Part shown: positions 9,154 through 18,226 of the stretch, piece after piece
Layout of the letters: each line of letters opens with the position of its first letter
Numbering within the stretch: position 1 is the stretch's first letter
Program-made: the position numbers and the translations under genes
The notes under the pieces: generated by a model
Told to the model about the DNA's origin: nothing
Database searches by the model: none
What the model saw: the letters and a program-made list of their open reading frames with translations, nothing else
Source of the DNA: Alphaproteobacteria bacterium
GTDB lineage: Bacteria > Myxococcota_A > UBA796 > GCA-2862545
DNA: 64,000 nt
Direction of reading: 5' to 3'
NCBI GenBank assembly: GCA_020632875.1
Contig: JACKET010000011.1
Location: forward strand, 124,001 to 188,000

Positions 9154-9277
9154 GCGCGGTTCAGGCCGGCTCTGCGTCGATCCGGCGCGGTTCGGGCCGG
9201 CTCTGCGTCGATCCGGCGCGGTTCGGGCCGGCTCCGTGTCGAGCGAGCGCGGTTCGGGCCCGGCGTGGTTCGACGTG
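9154..9277 (-). repeat. Four-unit array of the same 31-bp repeat, right arm, inverted
   Basis: Units start at 9154, 9185, 9216 and 9247, exactly 31 bp apart. Read on the + strand, each begins GCGCGGTTC, followed by GGCC and GGCTCTGC, the reverse complement of the left-arm core. Together with 8920-9073 this makes a large interrupted inverted repeat with an ~80-bp centre, lying between two convergent genes. There are no CRISPR-like unique spacers, because the whole 31-bp period is repeated. Confidence 0.85.
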
Positions 9278-9315
9278 GAGGTGGAGGTGCACGTGGAGGT
9301 GCAGGTGGAGGTGGT
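9275..9315 (+). repeat. GTGGAG/GTGCAC hexamer microsatellite
   Basis: A short run of GTGGAG and GTGCAS hexamers immediately follows the right repeat arm, just downstream of the stop of the - strand TPM gene. It is not part of a credible coding frame. Confidence 0.6.
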
Positions 9316-9330
9316 GCGGACTCCACAGGT

Positions 9331-10467
9331 TCACCAGCTCCCCGACGCTCCCCCGCCACCGAAGCCCCCGCCTCCGCCGCCCCAGTCCCCACCCGAGCCG
9401 GAGGAAGAGGAGTCCGACGAGCTCGAAGATCCTGAAGAACCTGACGAATCGGAGTAGCTCGACGAGCCCGACGACGATCCTGAGCCGTACGAGCGCCCGG
9501 ACCCCGCTCTGCTCGGGTCGTAGCCCTCCGGGACGTCCCACCAGATGAACGACGCCACGAGCACCACGAACATCCCCGTGAGCCCGAAGACGGCCATGAG
9601 GATGCCGCCCGCGAGCGCGTCGTCCGCGCCGATGGCCGGCACGCCGATCACGACCCACGACAACACAGCCATCGCGAAGCCCCACAGCGCGTGGACCGGC
9701 TTCTTCGCCGCCGCGATCGGCCACGCGAGGAGCCCGCCGCACAGCACGCCCCACAAGGGCGACCAGAGCGCCGACAGCCCCAGGACGCCCACCACGACGG
9801 CGCCCGCGAGCCCCGTCAGCAACACGGCACCCGTCGTCCCGACCGCCCGGACCCGCGGGTATCCGAGCACCCTCGGCACCGCGAGGACCGCGACCGCGAG
9901 CAGCGCGAGCCACCCGACGGCCCAGGCGCCCGCGATGCCCTGCGGCACGAGCCGGTCGAGCCAGCCGACCGCGCGGCGTCCGATCGGGATGCCCATGTCG
10001 GGCTCGAGCCCGTCCAGCTCGGCGTCGAGCCCGGCGAGCACGCCATCGAGCGCGGCGTGGTAGCGCTTCTCGCGCAGGTGCGGCACGGCGCCCTCGAGCA
10101 GCTGGGCCGCCTCGCCGTCGGTGACGTAGCCCTCGAGGCCGTACCCGACCTCGATGCGCGTGCGGCGGTCGTTCACGACGAGCAGGACCAGCAGCCCGTC
10201 GTCGCGCTCGCCCCCGCCGCCCCACGCATCCACCACGCCCAGGCTGTACTCCTCGAGACCCAGCGGCGCCGTGGTCGCGACGGTCAGGACCGCCGCCTGC
10301 ACACCGGTCTTCTCGCGAAGGGCACGGATCCGGCCGTCCAGCGCGCGCTCTTCGGAGGGCTCGAGGACGTTCGCCTCGTCCGTGACGGGGTCGACGAGCG
10401 TGGGCACCGCGGCCGTCGCCAGACTCCCGATCGCCCACAGCACCACGTGCACCCCCGGCGCCAGCAT
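9331..10467 (-). CDS. TPM-domain membrane protein
   Basis: A 378-residue protein with an N-terminal signal sequence (VVLWAIGSLATAAVP). A TPM domain (YgcG/TLP18.3/Psb32/MOLO-1 type) spans roughly residues 22-150; landmarks are VTDEANVLEP, LREKTGVQAAVLTVAT, and DDGLLVLLVVNDRRTRIEVGYGLEG. Several transmembrane helices follow (about 170-305). The C-terminus is low complexity: a Ser/Gly stretch, then GGGGGGFGGGGASGSW. That Gly-rich ending is typical of bacterial TPM proteins, which are thought to act in membrane-protein quality control or as acid-phosphatase-like domains. It starts 13 bases after the kinase-propeller stop, so it is probably the last gene of that operon. Confidence 0.9.
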   Translation of the reverse strand: MLAPGVHVVLWAIGSLATAAVPTLVDPVTDEANVLEPSEERALDGRIRALREKTGVQAAVLTVATTAPLGLEEYSLGVVDAWGGGGERDDGLLVLLVVNDRRTRIEVGYGLEGYVTDGEAAQLLEGAVPHLREKRYHAALDGVLAGLDAELDGLEPDMGIPIGRRAVGWLDRLVPQGIAGAWAVGWLALLAVAVLAVPRVLGYPRVRAVGTTGAVLLTGLAGAVVVGVLGLSALWSPLWGVLCGGLLAWPIAAAKKPVHALWGFAMAVLSWVVIGVPAIGADDALAGGILMAVFGLTGMFVVLVASFIWWDVPEGYDPSRAGSGRSYGSGSSSGSSSYSDSSGSSGSSSSSDSSSSGSGGDWGGGGGGFGGGGASGSW

Positions 10468-10480
10468 AGCGCCGGGACGC

Positions 10481-13321
10481 TCAGGGGGTCGGTAGCCGGA
10501 GGACGTCCTCGACCGTGAGCCCCCAACGCGCGGCGTCCTCCGCGATGCGCTCGACCGGGACGTCGAGGGCCGCGAGGCTCCAGCGATGCGCCGAGCCGTC
10601 CCAGCTCGCCGTCCACACCGTGTCGCCGGCGATGCGCACCTCGCTCACGCGTCGCGCGTGGCCCCGCGCGGTCGCGAGCAGGTTGGCCTCGGCATCGAGC
10701 ACGTGGACGCGCCCGTCCAGATCGCCCGCCACGACGTACCGCCCGCTCGCCTCCACCGCGGTGAGCGCCCGCGGGCCCACCCAGCGGACCGCGACCTCGC
10801 CCTCTGGCGTGTACCCGACCAGCGCGTCGCCCTCCGCCACCCAGATCCGTCCGCTTGCGACGGCCAGATCCGACGCTTCGGGCACGGATAGCACCTGCGC
10901 GAACGCGCCGTCCCGCAGCTCACCCGCCCAGCCGTCCCGCCGCAGCAGCCACGCCGACTCCCCTCCGTCCGGACCCTCCCCGGCATCCGCGGTGGCGAAC
11001 GCGCCTTCGATGGCGACGACCTCGCCTCCGGGCTCCTGGAGGAACGCGCCGACGCCGTAGCTCACACCGAGTCGGGCCCCACGAAACTCCTCCATGAATC
11101 GGAAGTATCCGCGCCCGAACGCATCGCTGCGCTCTCCGGTGGACCGGTCGAGCGTCCACGTCGGAGTGGCGCACCCGAGCTGTGTCATCGACACGAGGTC
11201 ACCCGCGAACAGGCCGGTCTTCGCGACGTTCCCGCAGCCCTTCGCGAGCAGGCGATGGGCGCCGGTCGGGGCGTCCCACACGAAGACGTCGCCCCGCGAG
11301 CTCCCCGAGAGCAGGGTCTCGCCCTCGACGGCGAGGAACGGCAGCCCGTCGCCCCCACCGCGGGTCAGGCGCATCGGGTGCCCCGGCTCCGGCAGGCGCC
11401 ACCGCTGGAGCGTCTCGCCCAGCACCCGCACGGTGCGCCCGTCGTCGGCCACCGCGACCCACGAGCGGCCGGGCAGCCGATCGCCGAACGCGCCCGTCGC
11501 CGGGTCCCAGATGCGGGGCGTGAGGTCTTCCCCCACGACCAGCACGCGCTCGCCGGCGTTCTCGAGCAGCGACACCGCACCGACGGACGCGGGCTCGGGA
11601 ACCCAGCCGTTCGCCTCGGTGAGCAGGTAGCCGTCGAGCGTCCCGACGATCCAGCCACTGGCCGGCGTGAAGCCCACGGCGCTCGGAGGATGCGCGATGC
11701 GGCGCTCGGACCGCGCCCCCGCGAAGTCCCCCGTCACCAGCGTCTCGCCGCACAGCGCACCGAATCGCTCGCCGTCGGTCCAGGCGTAGGGCACGGTCTC
11801 GCAGAGGTGCGCGGTCCACCTGATGGACCCGTCGTCCTCGACCCACCCGACGCGGTGGGTGTCGCGCACGCCACGGCCCGACCGGCCGAGCAGCTCGAAC
11901 GAGCGGTTCATCGGCGGAAACGATCGCACCAACGCGCCGTCCCGGAAGACCTCGAAGGTGTTGAAGTCGCGGATCACCATCGCGAGATCGCCGTGCAGTC
12001 GGGCCGTTCGGACGGGCCCTCCGGACTCCGGGTCGGTGAGCGTGACGCGCCACAGCTCGTGCTCCCCGTCGACGACCCAGGCCTCGGAGTCACCGATGCA
12101 CAGCACGCCATCGCCGATGGACGACGGAAACGCGCGCTCGCAGGGCACGGGCCCCTCGGAGGCCAACGCGAAGGGCGGGAGCCCGACGGCCCCCATGAGG
12201 ATGCCGCGAGCCTCCGGCGATTCGGCGAGCTGGAGCGAGCGCGCGGCGAGCAGCTCGGCCTGCGGCCGGGCGTCGGCGAGCAGGTAGGCACCAGCGCTCT
12301 GGAGGAGCGCAGCCGCGAGGTTCGCGTCGGCCCGCTCGCGCGCCGTGCGGCTCTCGGACTCGGCGACGAGCGCGCGGTCCCGCTCCCACCCGTTCGTCGT
12401 GGCCCAGCCCGAGAGCACCGCGACGAGCCCGATGGTGCCGAGGGTCCCCGCGATCAGGGGCCCGCGCCACACCGCCACGAACCGCTGGAGCAGCTCGCGC
12501 GGTGTGTAGTCGTGGGCCTCGACCCGGCGGCCCTCGAGCCAGCGCTCGAGCTCGTCCGCGAATTCTCCTGCATCTGAGTAACGTCTCGACGGATCGTCGT
12601 CGGTCGCGCGACGCACGACGGCGTCGAGGCTGGCGGGTGCCTCGCGCGACGCGAGCAGGAACCCGAGGGTGCGGCCGAGCGCGTACACGTCGGCGGGTGG
12701 GCCGACCACGACCCCGGCGCTCTGCTCCGGCGCCTGGTACCCACGGGTGCCCACCGCGTGCGCGTCGGGCTCGGACGGGTCGAGCGCCACGCCCCAGTCG
12801 AGCACGCGCACCTCGCCGAACGAGCCGATGAGCACGTTCTCGGGCTTCAGATCGCGGTGCACGATGCCGCGGTCGTGCGCGTAGGCCACCGCGCGCGCGA
12901 CGGCCTCGAGCACCTTCACGAGGGACGCGAGCGAGCGCTCGGAGTCGGCCGCCGCCGCGGCGAGCGTCGCGCCATTGATCACGGGCATCGTATAGAATGG
13001 GCCGTCGCCATCCACGCCGAAGTCGAGGATCGGCACGATGCTCGGGTGGTCGAGCCGGGCCGTGAGCCGCGCCTCGCGCACCAATCGCTCGCGGGTGGCC
13101 TCGGGCAGGTCGCGCCGCGCCCGCTTCAGCGCCACCTCGCGGTCGAGCCAGCGGTCGGTCGCCACGGCGACGACCCCCATCCCGCCGCGCCCGAGCTCTC
13201 CGCCGTGCTCGTACCGGTCGTCGGCGAGCGGCGTCTCGTCGCCACCGAGCCCGTCCGCCTCGCTCCACGCGGGCCCCACGCTGCCCCCGAAGGCGTCGGT
13301 GCCGTCAGGTCTCGTCGACAA
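10481..13321 (-). CDS. Receptor Ser/Thr kinase with C-terminal beta-propeller
   Basis: 946 residues. The kinase domain spans about 36-270: glycine loop GELGRGGMGVVAVA, Lys66 (VALKRA), HRDLKPEN with Asp157, and QAPEQ. The Mg-binding triplet is DWG (175-177) instead of DFG. This variant occurs in several bacterial kinases and keeps the Asp. One membrane helix (LIAGTLGTIGLVAVLSGWA, about 285-303) is followed by a ~620-residue region of repeated propeller-like strands (VLVVGEDLTPRIWDP, DGRVHVLDAEANLL, WTASWDGSAHRWSL) that fits a WD40/PQQ-like propeller outside the membrane. The TTG start overlaps the FHA gene by 17 bases; GTG 13279 is a possible later start. Confidence 0.9.
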   Translation of the reverse strand: MSTRPDGTDAFGGSVGPAWSEADGLGGDETPLADDRYEHGGELGRGGMGVVAVATDRWLDREVALKRARRDLPEATRERLVREARLTARLDHPSIVPILDFGVDGDGPFYTMPVINGATLAAAAADSERSLASLVKVLEAVARAVAYAHDRGIVHRDLKPENVLIGSFGEVRVLDWGVALDPSEPDAHAVGTRGYQAPEQSAGVVVGPPADVYALGRTLGFLLASREAPASLDAVVRRATDDDPSRRYSDAGEFADELERWLEGRRVEAHDYTPRELLQRFVAVWRGPLIAGTLGTIGLVAVLSGWATTNGWERDRALVAESESRTARERADANLAAALLQSAGAYLLADARPQAELLAARSLQLAESPEARGILMGAVGLPPFALASEGPVPCERAFPSSIGDGVLCIGDSEAWVVDGEHELWRVTLTDPESGGPVRTARLHGDLAMVIRDFNTFEVFRDGALVRSFPPMNRSFELLGRSGRGVRDTHRVGWVEDDGSIRWTAHLCETVPYAWTDGERFGALCGETLVTGDFAGARSERRIAHPPSAVGFTPASGWIVGTLDGYLLTEANGWVPEPASVGAVSLLENAGERVLVVGEDLTPRIWDPATGAFGDRLPGRSWVAVADDGRTVRVLGETLQRWRLPEPGHPMRLTRGGGDGLPFLAVEGETLLSGSSRGDVFVWDAPTGAHRLLAKGCGNVAKTGLFAGDLVSMTQLGCATPTWTLDRSTGERSDAFGRGYFRFMEEFRGARLGVSYGVGAFLQEPGGEVVAIEGAFATADAGEGPDGGESAWLLRRDGWAGELRDGAFAQVLSVPEASDLAVASGRIWVAEGDALVGYTPEGEVAVRWVGPRALTAVEASGRYVVAGDLDGRVHVLDAEANLLATARGHARRVSEVRIAGDTVWTASWDGSAHRWSLAALDVPVERIAEDAARWGLTVEDVLRLPTP

Positions 13322-14246
13322 CGGTGTCCTCGGGGCCCAGCACGAGCTCGATCAGCCCGTTGCCGGTGGCCTGCACGAGGTCGGTGCGCACGGACCCGGC
13401 CCGGAGCTTCTGCCGCAGGCGCTGGAGCTGCATGTCCCACCGCCGGCGGAGATCCGCGCGGTCCATCGGACCCCACAGCTCGATGGCGAGGCTCTCCCAC
13501 GAGCAGGGCTGCGCGAGCACCACGAGCTCGGACAACAGCCGCGCCGACCGCCCGGTGAGCACGCAGACGGGCCGCCCGGACCGGAGGAGGTGGAAGGTGT
13601 CGTACCGGGCGACCAGGGTGAGCGGCACCGCGAGCGAGGCGTCGCGCTGCGTGGGCGCCACGCCCGTGTCGGTCGCTTCGATCCAGGCGCGGAAGGTCGT
13701 GCCGCCGACATTCCACTCGGTGGCTCCGGTGATGGCCACGGGCGGGTCTCCGGACCGCATCCAGCCCTCGCCCGTCGGCCAGAGCGTCGCGTGCGCGTCG
13801 GGTCGCCAGCCATTGCGGATGCGCGGCTCGGCACCGCCGTAGAGCGACAGCACGCCGGGCACGCCTCGCGGGGCGAGCCCGTCGGCGCCCACCAGCAGGA
13901 CCGCACGCGGGGTGCCCACCTCGACGACCTCGAGATCGAGGCCCGGAGCGAGGGTGAGCTGCATGCCCGCCTCGAGGGCCACGTCGGTGGCGCTCTTGCC
14001 GCCCGCCATGAACCGCCCGCGCAGCGCGAGGAGCTTCATCTCGCGGTGGCGGTTGCTGATCATCGCGTGCGCTTCGCTGATCCGCGGGTCGTCGAGGCGC
14101 AGGGCCGCCGACCACAGGCGCCCGATGATGTCGCCGTGGAACAGCGTGCGGTGCTCGCCCGAGGGCAGCCGCACCTCGACGTAGCCCAGCTCGAGATCGC
14201 TCTGCCCGCCCGTGCCCACGGCTCCTCCGACCCCTGCCGGTATCAC
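13305..14246 (-). CDS. FHA-domain protein with C-terminal winged-helix-like domain
   Basis: 313 residues from a GTG start. An FHA-like phosphothreonine-binding domain lies at about 20-110; the segment FHGDIIGRLWSAALRL, DPRISEAHAMISNR carries the usual G-R and S-x-x-H positions (shifted to SEAH). The C-terminal ~80 residues (LTGRSARLLSELVVLA, SWESLAIELWG, DLRRRWDMQLQRLRQKL) look like an OmpR-type winged helix, so this may be a DNA-binding protein that reads kinase output. It lies between two kinase genes and overlaps the downstream one, as in phospho-signalling operons. Which kinase modifies its partner is unknown. Confidence 0.8.
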   Translation of the reverse strand: MIPAGVGGAVGTGGQSDLELGYVEVRLPSGEHRTLFHGDIIGRLWSAALRLDDPRISEAHAMISNRHREMKLLALRGRFMAGGKSATDVALEAGMQLTLAPGLDLEVVEVGTPRAVLLVGADGLAPRGVPGVLSLYGGAEPRIRNGWRPDAHATLWPTGEGWMRSGDPPVAITGATEWNVGGTTFRAWIEATDTGVAPTQRDASLAVPLTLVARYDTFHLLRSGRPVCVLTGRSARLLSELVVLAQPCSWESLAIELWGPMDRADLRRRWDMQLQRLRQKLRAGSVRTDLVQATGNGLIELVLGPEDTVVDET

Positions 14247-14297
14247 GGGGGCCCCCCGGTCACACGACCGGATTCGTTGGATTCGCGAGGGTTGCGC

Positions 14298-16100
14298 CTA
14301 TGGCGGCGGAGGGTTCGCGAGGCCCAGCGCGAGGGCCAGGCCGCCCGAGACCCCGGATGCCGCGTCGCGCCAGACATCCTGCGCGTCACGCAGCGCGTCG
14401 GCGTCGGAGCCCACCGCGTCGATCAGGGCCTGGGCCTCGGGATGCACGTCCTTCCCCGCGGACACCGCGGACAGGTCGTCGGCGTACGCCAGCGCGGCGC
14501 TCGCACGCTGACGCCCCTTGGCGTTCTTCATGTCGAAGTAGGTCTTCTGGAGCGCGGCCGGATCCCCACCGAGCCGACCGAGCTCCTGGATGGCGGGGGT
14601 GCTGCGCTCGACGCTCTCGACCAACGCGCGCTCGGCGCGGACGGCGTCGCCCTGCGCCGCGTTGACGTTGCTGATGCCGGTGCCCGCGAGACCGACGAGA
14701 CCGACGAGGATCAGCACGGCAGCGGCGATCACCGCGACCCCGACGAGCTGCTCGCGACCGGGGCCCGCTTCGGGCTCGGCCTCGACCTCGGGAGCCGGGG
14801 CGGGCTTCGCGGGCTCGACGGGCGCGGGCTTCGCGGGCTCTTCGACGGGTGCGGCCTCTGGGGACCGCGCCTCGGCGGGCGGCTCGGAGGGACGGGAGTG
14901 GCGCTCGACCTCGACCACGCCCTCGGCACCGATGACGCGGTCGACCGTCGGAGGCTGCCGCGGCCGCTGCTGCTCGGCGTACAGCTCGGGATCGGAGATG
15001 TACGAGGGCCGCTCGTCGGGGTCCATCGTCGTGCGCTCGGGCCGCGACATGTAGTACGGCAGGATCGTCGGATTCGCGCCGGGTTTGCGGCCCTCGCCGA
15101 GCTGGGCCTCGACCTGGTCGGTGTCGAAGTCGGGACGCGCGCCGGTGACGACGGTGGCGGCGTCTTCGTAGAGGGACAGCGACTTGAGCAGGTCTTCGAA
15201 GCCGCTCTGGTCGGGCACCGAGGTGGGTGGCTTGCCCGGAAGCGGCTCGGCGAGGGCGTTGATCGGCGCGTGCGGCGGGTCTTCGTCGAGCTGATCGAGC
15301 GCGGACCGCATCGCCGTGACGAGCTCGACCACACTCGGGTAGCGGTCGGCGGGACGGTAGGCCGCCGCGCGGAGGATCACGTCGACCACCGGCTCGGGGA
15401 TGCCCTGGAGGATGGGGTCGCCGCGCTCGGCGACGAACAGCTCGGTGGTGGTCTGGACCTTGAGCATCGTGAACAGCGTCGCGGCGAGCGAGTAGATGTC
15501 GGCGCGCTCGTCGACCTGGGTGGAGTCGTGGCGCTGCTCGGGCGCCATGAACGCGTAGGTGCCCATCGTGGAGCCCGACGCCGTGAGCTCGCTGTCGATC
15601 TTCCGCGCGATGCCGAAGTCGGTGAGCTTGATGACCCCCTTGTGGTCGATGAGGATGTTCTGAGGCTTGATGTCGCGGTGCGTGAAGCCCTCTTCGTGGG
15701 CGACCGCGACCCCTTCGGCCGTGGCGATGATCACCTCGAGCGCGAGGCGCGGGGGGAAGGCCCCGTGCTTCTTCATCCACTGGATGATCGAGCCGCCGGA
15801 GCACAGCTCCATCACGATGTGCGGCGTGAACTGGTCGTCGGAGATGTCGAAGACCTTCACGAGGTTCGGGTGGTCGAGCCGCGCCATCGTGGCGGCTTCC
15901 TGGTTGAAGCGGGCGCGGATCTGGGCATCGCCGAGGAACTGGTGCGCCAGGACCTTGATGGCGCGCCACGTGCGCAGGCGGGTGTCCCAGCACTGGTACA
16001 CGCCCGCGTGGGCGCCCTTGCCGAGCACCGAGACCACCACGTAGCGCCCATCCTTCAGTGTGGGCGGGCGCCGATTCATGTCGAGGTTCTGATCGAGCAT
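14298..16100 (-). CDS. Transmembrane Ser/Thr protein kinase with extracytoplasmic helical tail
   Basis: Start taken at ATG 16100; the frame is open 28 codons further upstream, but that segment would overlap the divergent promoter. ATG 16079 is also possible. The kinase domain (about 19-280) has VLGKGAHAGVYQCW, Lys49, HRDIKPQN, DFGIARK and GTYAFMAPEQR. A Pro/Glu/Ala-rich linker leads to a single membrane helix (VGVAVIAAAVLILVGLVGLAG) near residue 480, then ~110 helical residues outside. The kinase at 30859-32742 has the same design and near-identical activation-segment wording (GSTMGT..AFMAPEQR), so the two are paralogues. It probably leads the four-gene minus-strand operon ending at 9331. Confidence 0.93.
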   Translation of the reverse strand: MLDQNLDMNRRPPTLKDGRYVVVSVLGKGAHAGVYQCWDTRLRTWRAIKVLAHQFLGDAQIRARFNQEAATMARLDHPNLVKVFDISDDQFTPHIVMELCSGGSIIQWMKKHGAFPPRLALEVIIATAEGVAVAHEEGFTHRDIKPQNILIDHKGVIKLTDFGIARKIDSELTASGSTMGTYAFMAPEQRHDSTQVDERADIYSLAATLFTMLKVQTTTELFVAERGDPILQGIPEPVVDVILRAAAYRPADRYPSVVELVTAMRSALDQLDEDPPHAPINALAEPLPGKPPTSVPDQSGFEDLLKSLSLYEDAATVVTGARPDFDTDQVEAQLGEGRKPGANPTILPYYMSRPERTTMDPDERPSYISDPELYAEQQRPRQPPTVDRVIGAEGVVEVERHSRPSEPPAEARSPEAAPVEEPAKPAPVEPAKPAPAPEVEAEPEAGPGREQLVGVAVIAAAVLILVGLVGLAGTGISNVNAAQGDAVRAERALVESVERSTPAIQELGRLGGDPAALQKTYFDMKNAKGRQRASAALAYADDLSAVSAGKDVHPEAQALIDAVGSDADALRDAQDVWRDAASGVSGGLALALGLANPPPP

Positions 16101-16201
16101 GCTGCACGAGACTACCGCGAGCAGCGGTCGACGTGGGCAGGAAGCTCGGGCCACGCGACGTGGGACTTGGTAATGTCCGTGCACCTCATCGGAGAAGCGA
16201 G

Positions 16202-16696
16202 ATGACCTCCCACATCACCCGGCCCGCCGACGTGACCGTCGCGAGCGAGATCATGACCCGCAGCGTCACGAGCCTCCCGCCCGACATGGGCCTCGACGAC
16301 GCGTGGAAGAAGCTGTCGAAGCTGAAGTTCTCCGGCGTGCCGGTGGTCGACGACGGCACGGTCGTCGGCATCCTCTCCGAGTCCGACGTGGTGCGCGCCC
16401 TCGCGAGCGCCGCGTTCTCGGATCACCCCGTCGGACGCGTGCGCGACGCGATGCACAGCCCCGTCGCCACGGCCACGCCCAGCACCGACGTGTTCGCGAT
16501 GGTCGACATGATGCGGCGCGACAACATCCGCCGCCTGCCGATCTGCGAAGACGGCAAGCTGGTCGGCATCCTGACGATCAAAGACCTCGACCGGGCGCTC
16601 CTGAAGATGATCGAGAAGCGCAATGCCGAGGTGCATTCGAAGCCCGCCGGGGCCGCCTGGGATCCCGAAGAGAGCCGGAAGCGCGACAAGAAGTAG
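16202..16696 (+). CDS. CBS-domain pair protein
   Basis: ATG 16202 gives 164 residues: two CBS domains and little else. The first starts at VASEIMTRSVTSLPPD and ends GVPVVDDGTVVGILSESDV; the second starts at VRDAMHSPVATATPS and ends LPICEDGKLVGILTIKDL. Tandem CBS pairs form Bateman modules that bind adenosyl ligands such as AMP, ATP or SAM. A stand-alone module usually regulates a partner protein, which is not evident here. The tail is charged (EESRKRDKK). It is divergent from the kinase at 14298-16100, with ~100 bp between them for promoters. Confidence 0.93.
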   Translation: MTSHITRPADVTVASEIMTRSVTSLPPDMGLDDAWKKLSKLKFSGVPVVDDGTVVGILSESDVVRALASAAFSDHPVGRVRDAMHSPVATATPSTDVFAMVDMMRRDNIRRLPICEDGKLVGILTIKDLDRALLKMIEKRNAEVHSKPAGAAWDPEESRKRDKK

Positions 16697-16710
16697 CGTA
16701 CGCTGTGGGG

Positions 16711-17571
16711 ATGTCGCGCTTCGTCCCCCCGATGATCCTGCTGTTCGCGTACGTACGGGACGCACGGCCTCCCTCCATCGACGCGCACCTCGCTGCGGTC
16801 GAGCGCCAGCTGGGCGAAGCGAGTGTGGCGCGCCTCGATCCCGCGCGGCGTGCGAGGCGCGAGGCCTCGCTGGGCCACCTCCGCGCCTACGTCGCGGCCG
16901 GTCGCTACCCACACAACCACGTCCTGCCCGCAGGCCGGGAGCGCACCCATCCCGTCGACGGCGCCTTCCGCAGCGGGTCGGGGCGCACGCCGGTCTTCGT
17001 CGACGAGCACGACACGCCCTGCGCGGTCGCCCACCTCATGCGCGCCTCCGGTGCCCACGACCTCGTCGAGCGCATCCGGCGCGAGCGGAACACGGCCTTC
17101 GTCCACGAGCTGTCCGACGTCGACGGGGTCGCGATGTGGGTCGACGAATCCGGATTCACGATCGACGAGCTCGCGCGCATCCAGCCCACCTACTGCCACA
17201 CCGACATCCTCCACCAGGAGATCGGGGCCGGCCTCATCGCGGTGCCCACGATCGCGGCCACGGCGACGAGCGCGATCCTCCTCGCGAACGGCAGGCGCCC
17301 CTGGCCCACGCTCGCCATCGGAGCGGCGGGAGGGGTCGGGCTCGCGGTCCACTCGGCCGTGGGGCCGATCCGCAGCCAGGACTGCTCCGGCGACGGGCAC
17401 TACCCGAAGCAGGCGCGACGCGTCGGTGGGGTCGAAGCGGGCGTCGGGACCGGCTTCGTCGTGCTGAACGCGCTCGGCTTCGTGCTCGCAGCGACGCTCC
17501 CCCACGACGCCAGCGTCGCGGTCCGGCCCCTGGACGGCGGCGGCGAGGTCGCCATCCAGGGCCGGTTCTGA
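16711..17571 (+). CDS. Unknown membrane protein with a conserved Cys/His motif
   Basis: 286 residues from ATG 16711 (GTG 16705 is also possible). After a short hydrophobic start there is a conserved-looking block at about 75-165: PVFVDEHDTPCAVAHLMRAS, RNTAFVHELSDVDGVAMW and IDELARIQPTYC. I have the impression of similar blocks in uncharacterised proteins of myxobacteria and planctomycetes, with no assigned function. Two or three hydrophobic helices follow (about 173-215 and 252-268). It follows the CBS gene by 14 bases and converges with the small membrane protein at 17576; only GGGT-like sequence lies between the two stop codons (TGA CGGG TCA). Confidence 0.65.
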   Translation: MSRFVPPMILLFAYVRDARPPSIDAHLAAVERQLGEASVARLDPARRARREASLGHLRAYVAAGRYPHNHVLPAGRERTHPVDGAFRSGSGRTPVFVDEHDTPCAVAHLMRASGAHDLVERIRRERNTAFVHELSDVDGVAMWVDESGFTIDELARIQPTYCHTDILHQEIGAGLIAVPTIAATATSAILLANGRRPWPTLAIGAAGGVGLAVHSAVGPIRSQDCSGDGHYPKQARRVGGVEAGVGTGFVVLNALGFVLAATLPHDASVAVRPLDGGGEVAIQGRF

Positions 17572-17575
17572 CGGG

Positions 17576-17911
17576 TCAGACGAAGAAGCTCATCACGCCC
17601 GCGTAGGCGAAGAGCAGCGCGATGGCCGTGCCGATGAGGTAGCTCGGGACGAAGAACAGGTGTCCGCCGCCCCAGGGCAGCAGGAAGTTCAGGACCCCGC
17701 GCCCGCGGATCATCCCGCCCTCCCCGTCCGGACGGTCGAGGCCGCCGAGGTACCGCCAGCCCACGTCCGTCAGCGCGAAGGCGAGCCCCAGCGTCACGAG
17801 GAAGGGCGCCACCGGGTTGAAGCCGAGCAGCGCGACGAAGCCCCCGACGAGGAACGCGGGGAACGCGGCGAAGAAGGCTTCGAAGACGGCGATGAGGTTG
17901 AAGATGATCAT
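17576..17911 (-). CDS. Small integral membrane protein
   Basis: ATG 17911 (MIIFNLIAVFEAF) is chosen over the longer frame start at 17965, because the extra 18 residues are charged and the GAGGAG sequence lies ahead of 17911. The 111-residue product has three to four hydrophobic helices (FFAAFPAFLVGGFVALLGF, FLVTLGLAFALTDVGWRYL, SYLIGTAIALLFAYAGVMSF) joined by short loops. There is no recognised family. Confidence 0.7.
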   Translation of the reverse strand: MIIFNLIAVFEAFFAAFPAFLVGGFVALLGFNPVAPFLVTLGLAFALTDVGWRYLGGLDRPDGEGGMIRGRGVLNFLLPWGGGHLFFVPSYLIGTAIALLFAYAGVMSFFV

Positions 17912-18226
17912 GGGGTGTCGTGGCTCCTCGGTTCGAGTGAGCAGAACCTGCGTCCGATCCGCCACCCGGGAACCCCGACACCGAATCCTGAAACACTGCG
18001 CTACAAACGACTCTTTCCGGCGGAGCGCTGCAACGCGGCTCCCCTCCCCGCCGTCCCGGCGCCATCATCGGGCCCCGCCTGCCGAGGCCCGCGCACACGG
18101 ACGCCCCGGGCTGCGGTCTCGAGAATCCCCCGTCCAGGACGGCCCCGACGGCCTGTCGTCGCGCGGACACCACCCGGTCGTCGCCACGACGGCATCGCTG
18201 TGCGACGCTTCTCGCCTGGAGGTCGA
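17912..18226. other. Divergent intergenic region, no gene seen
   Basis: A 315-bp region between divergent genes. Open frames across it have no start signal and no coding look. A lower-GC patch around 17990-18010 (CTGAAACACTGCGCTACAAA) is a possible promoter for one of the flanking genes; no consensus can be assigned. Confidence 0.4.

Noticed and set aside
8920..9277. CRISPR array
   Set aside because: The whole 31-bp period repeats and there are no unique spacers; orientation flips in the middle; no cas genes are nearby.
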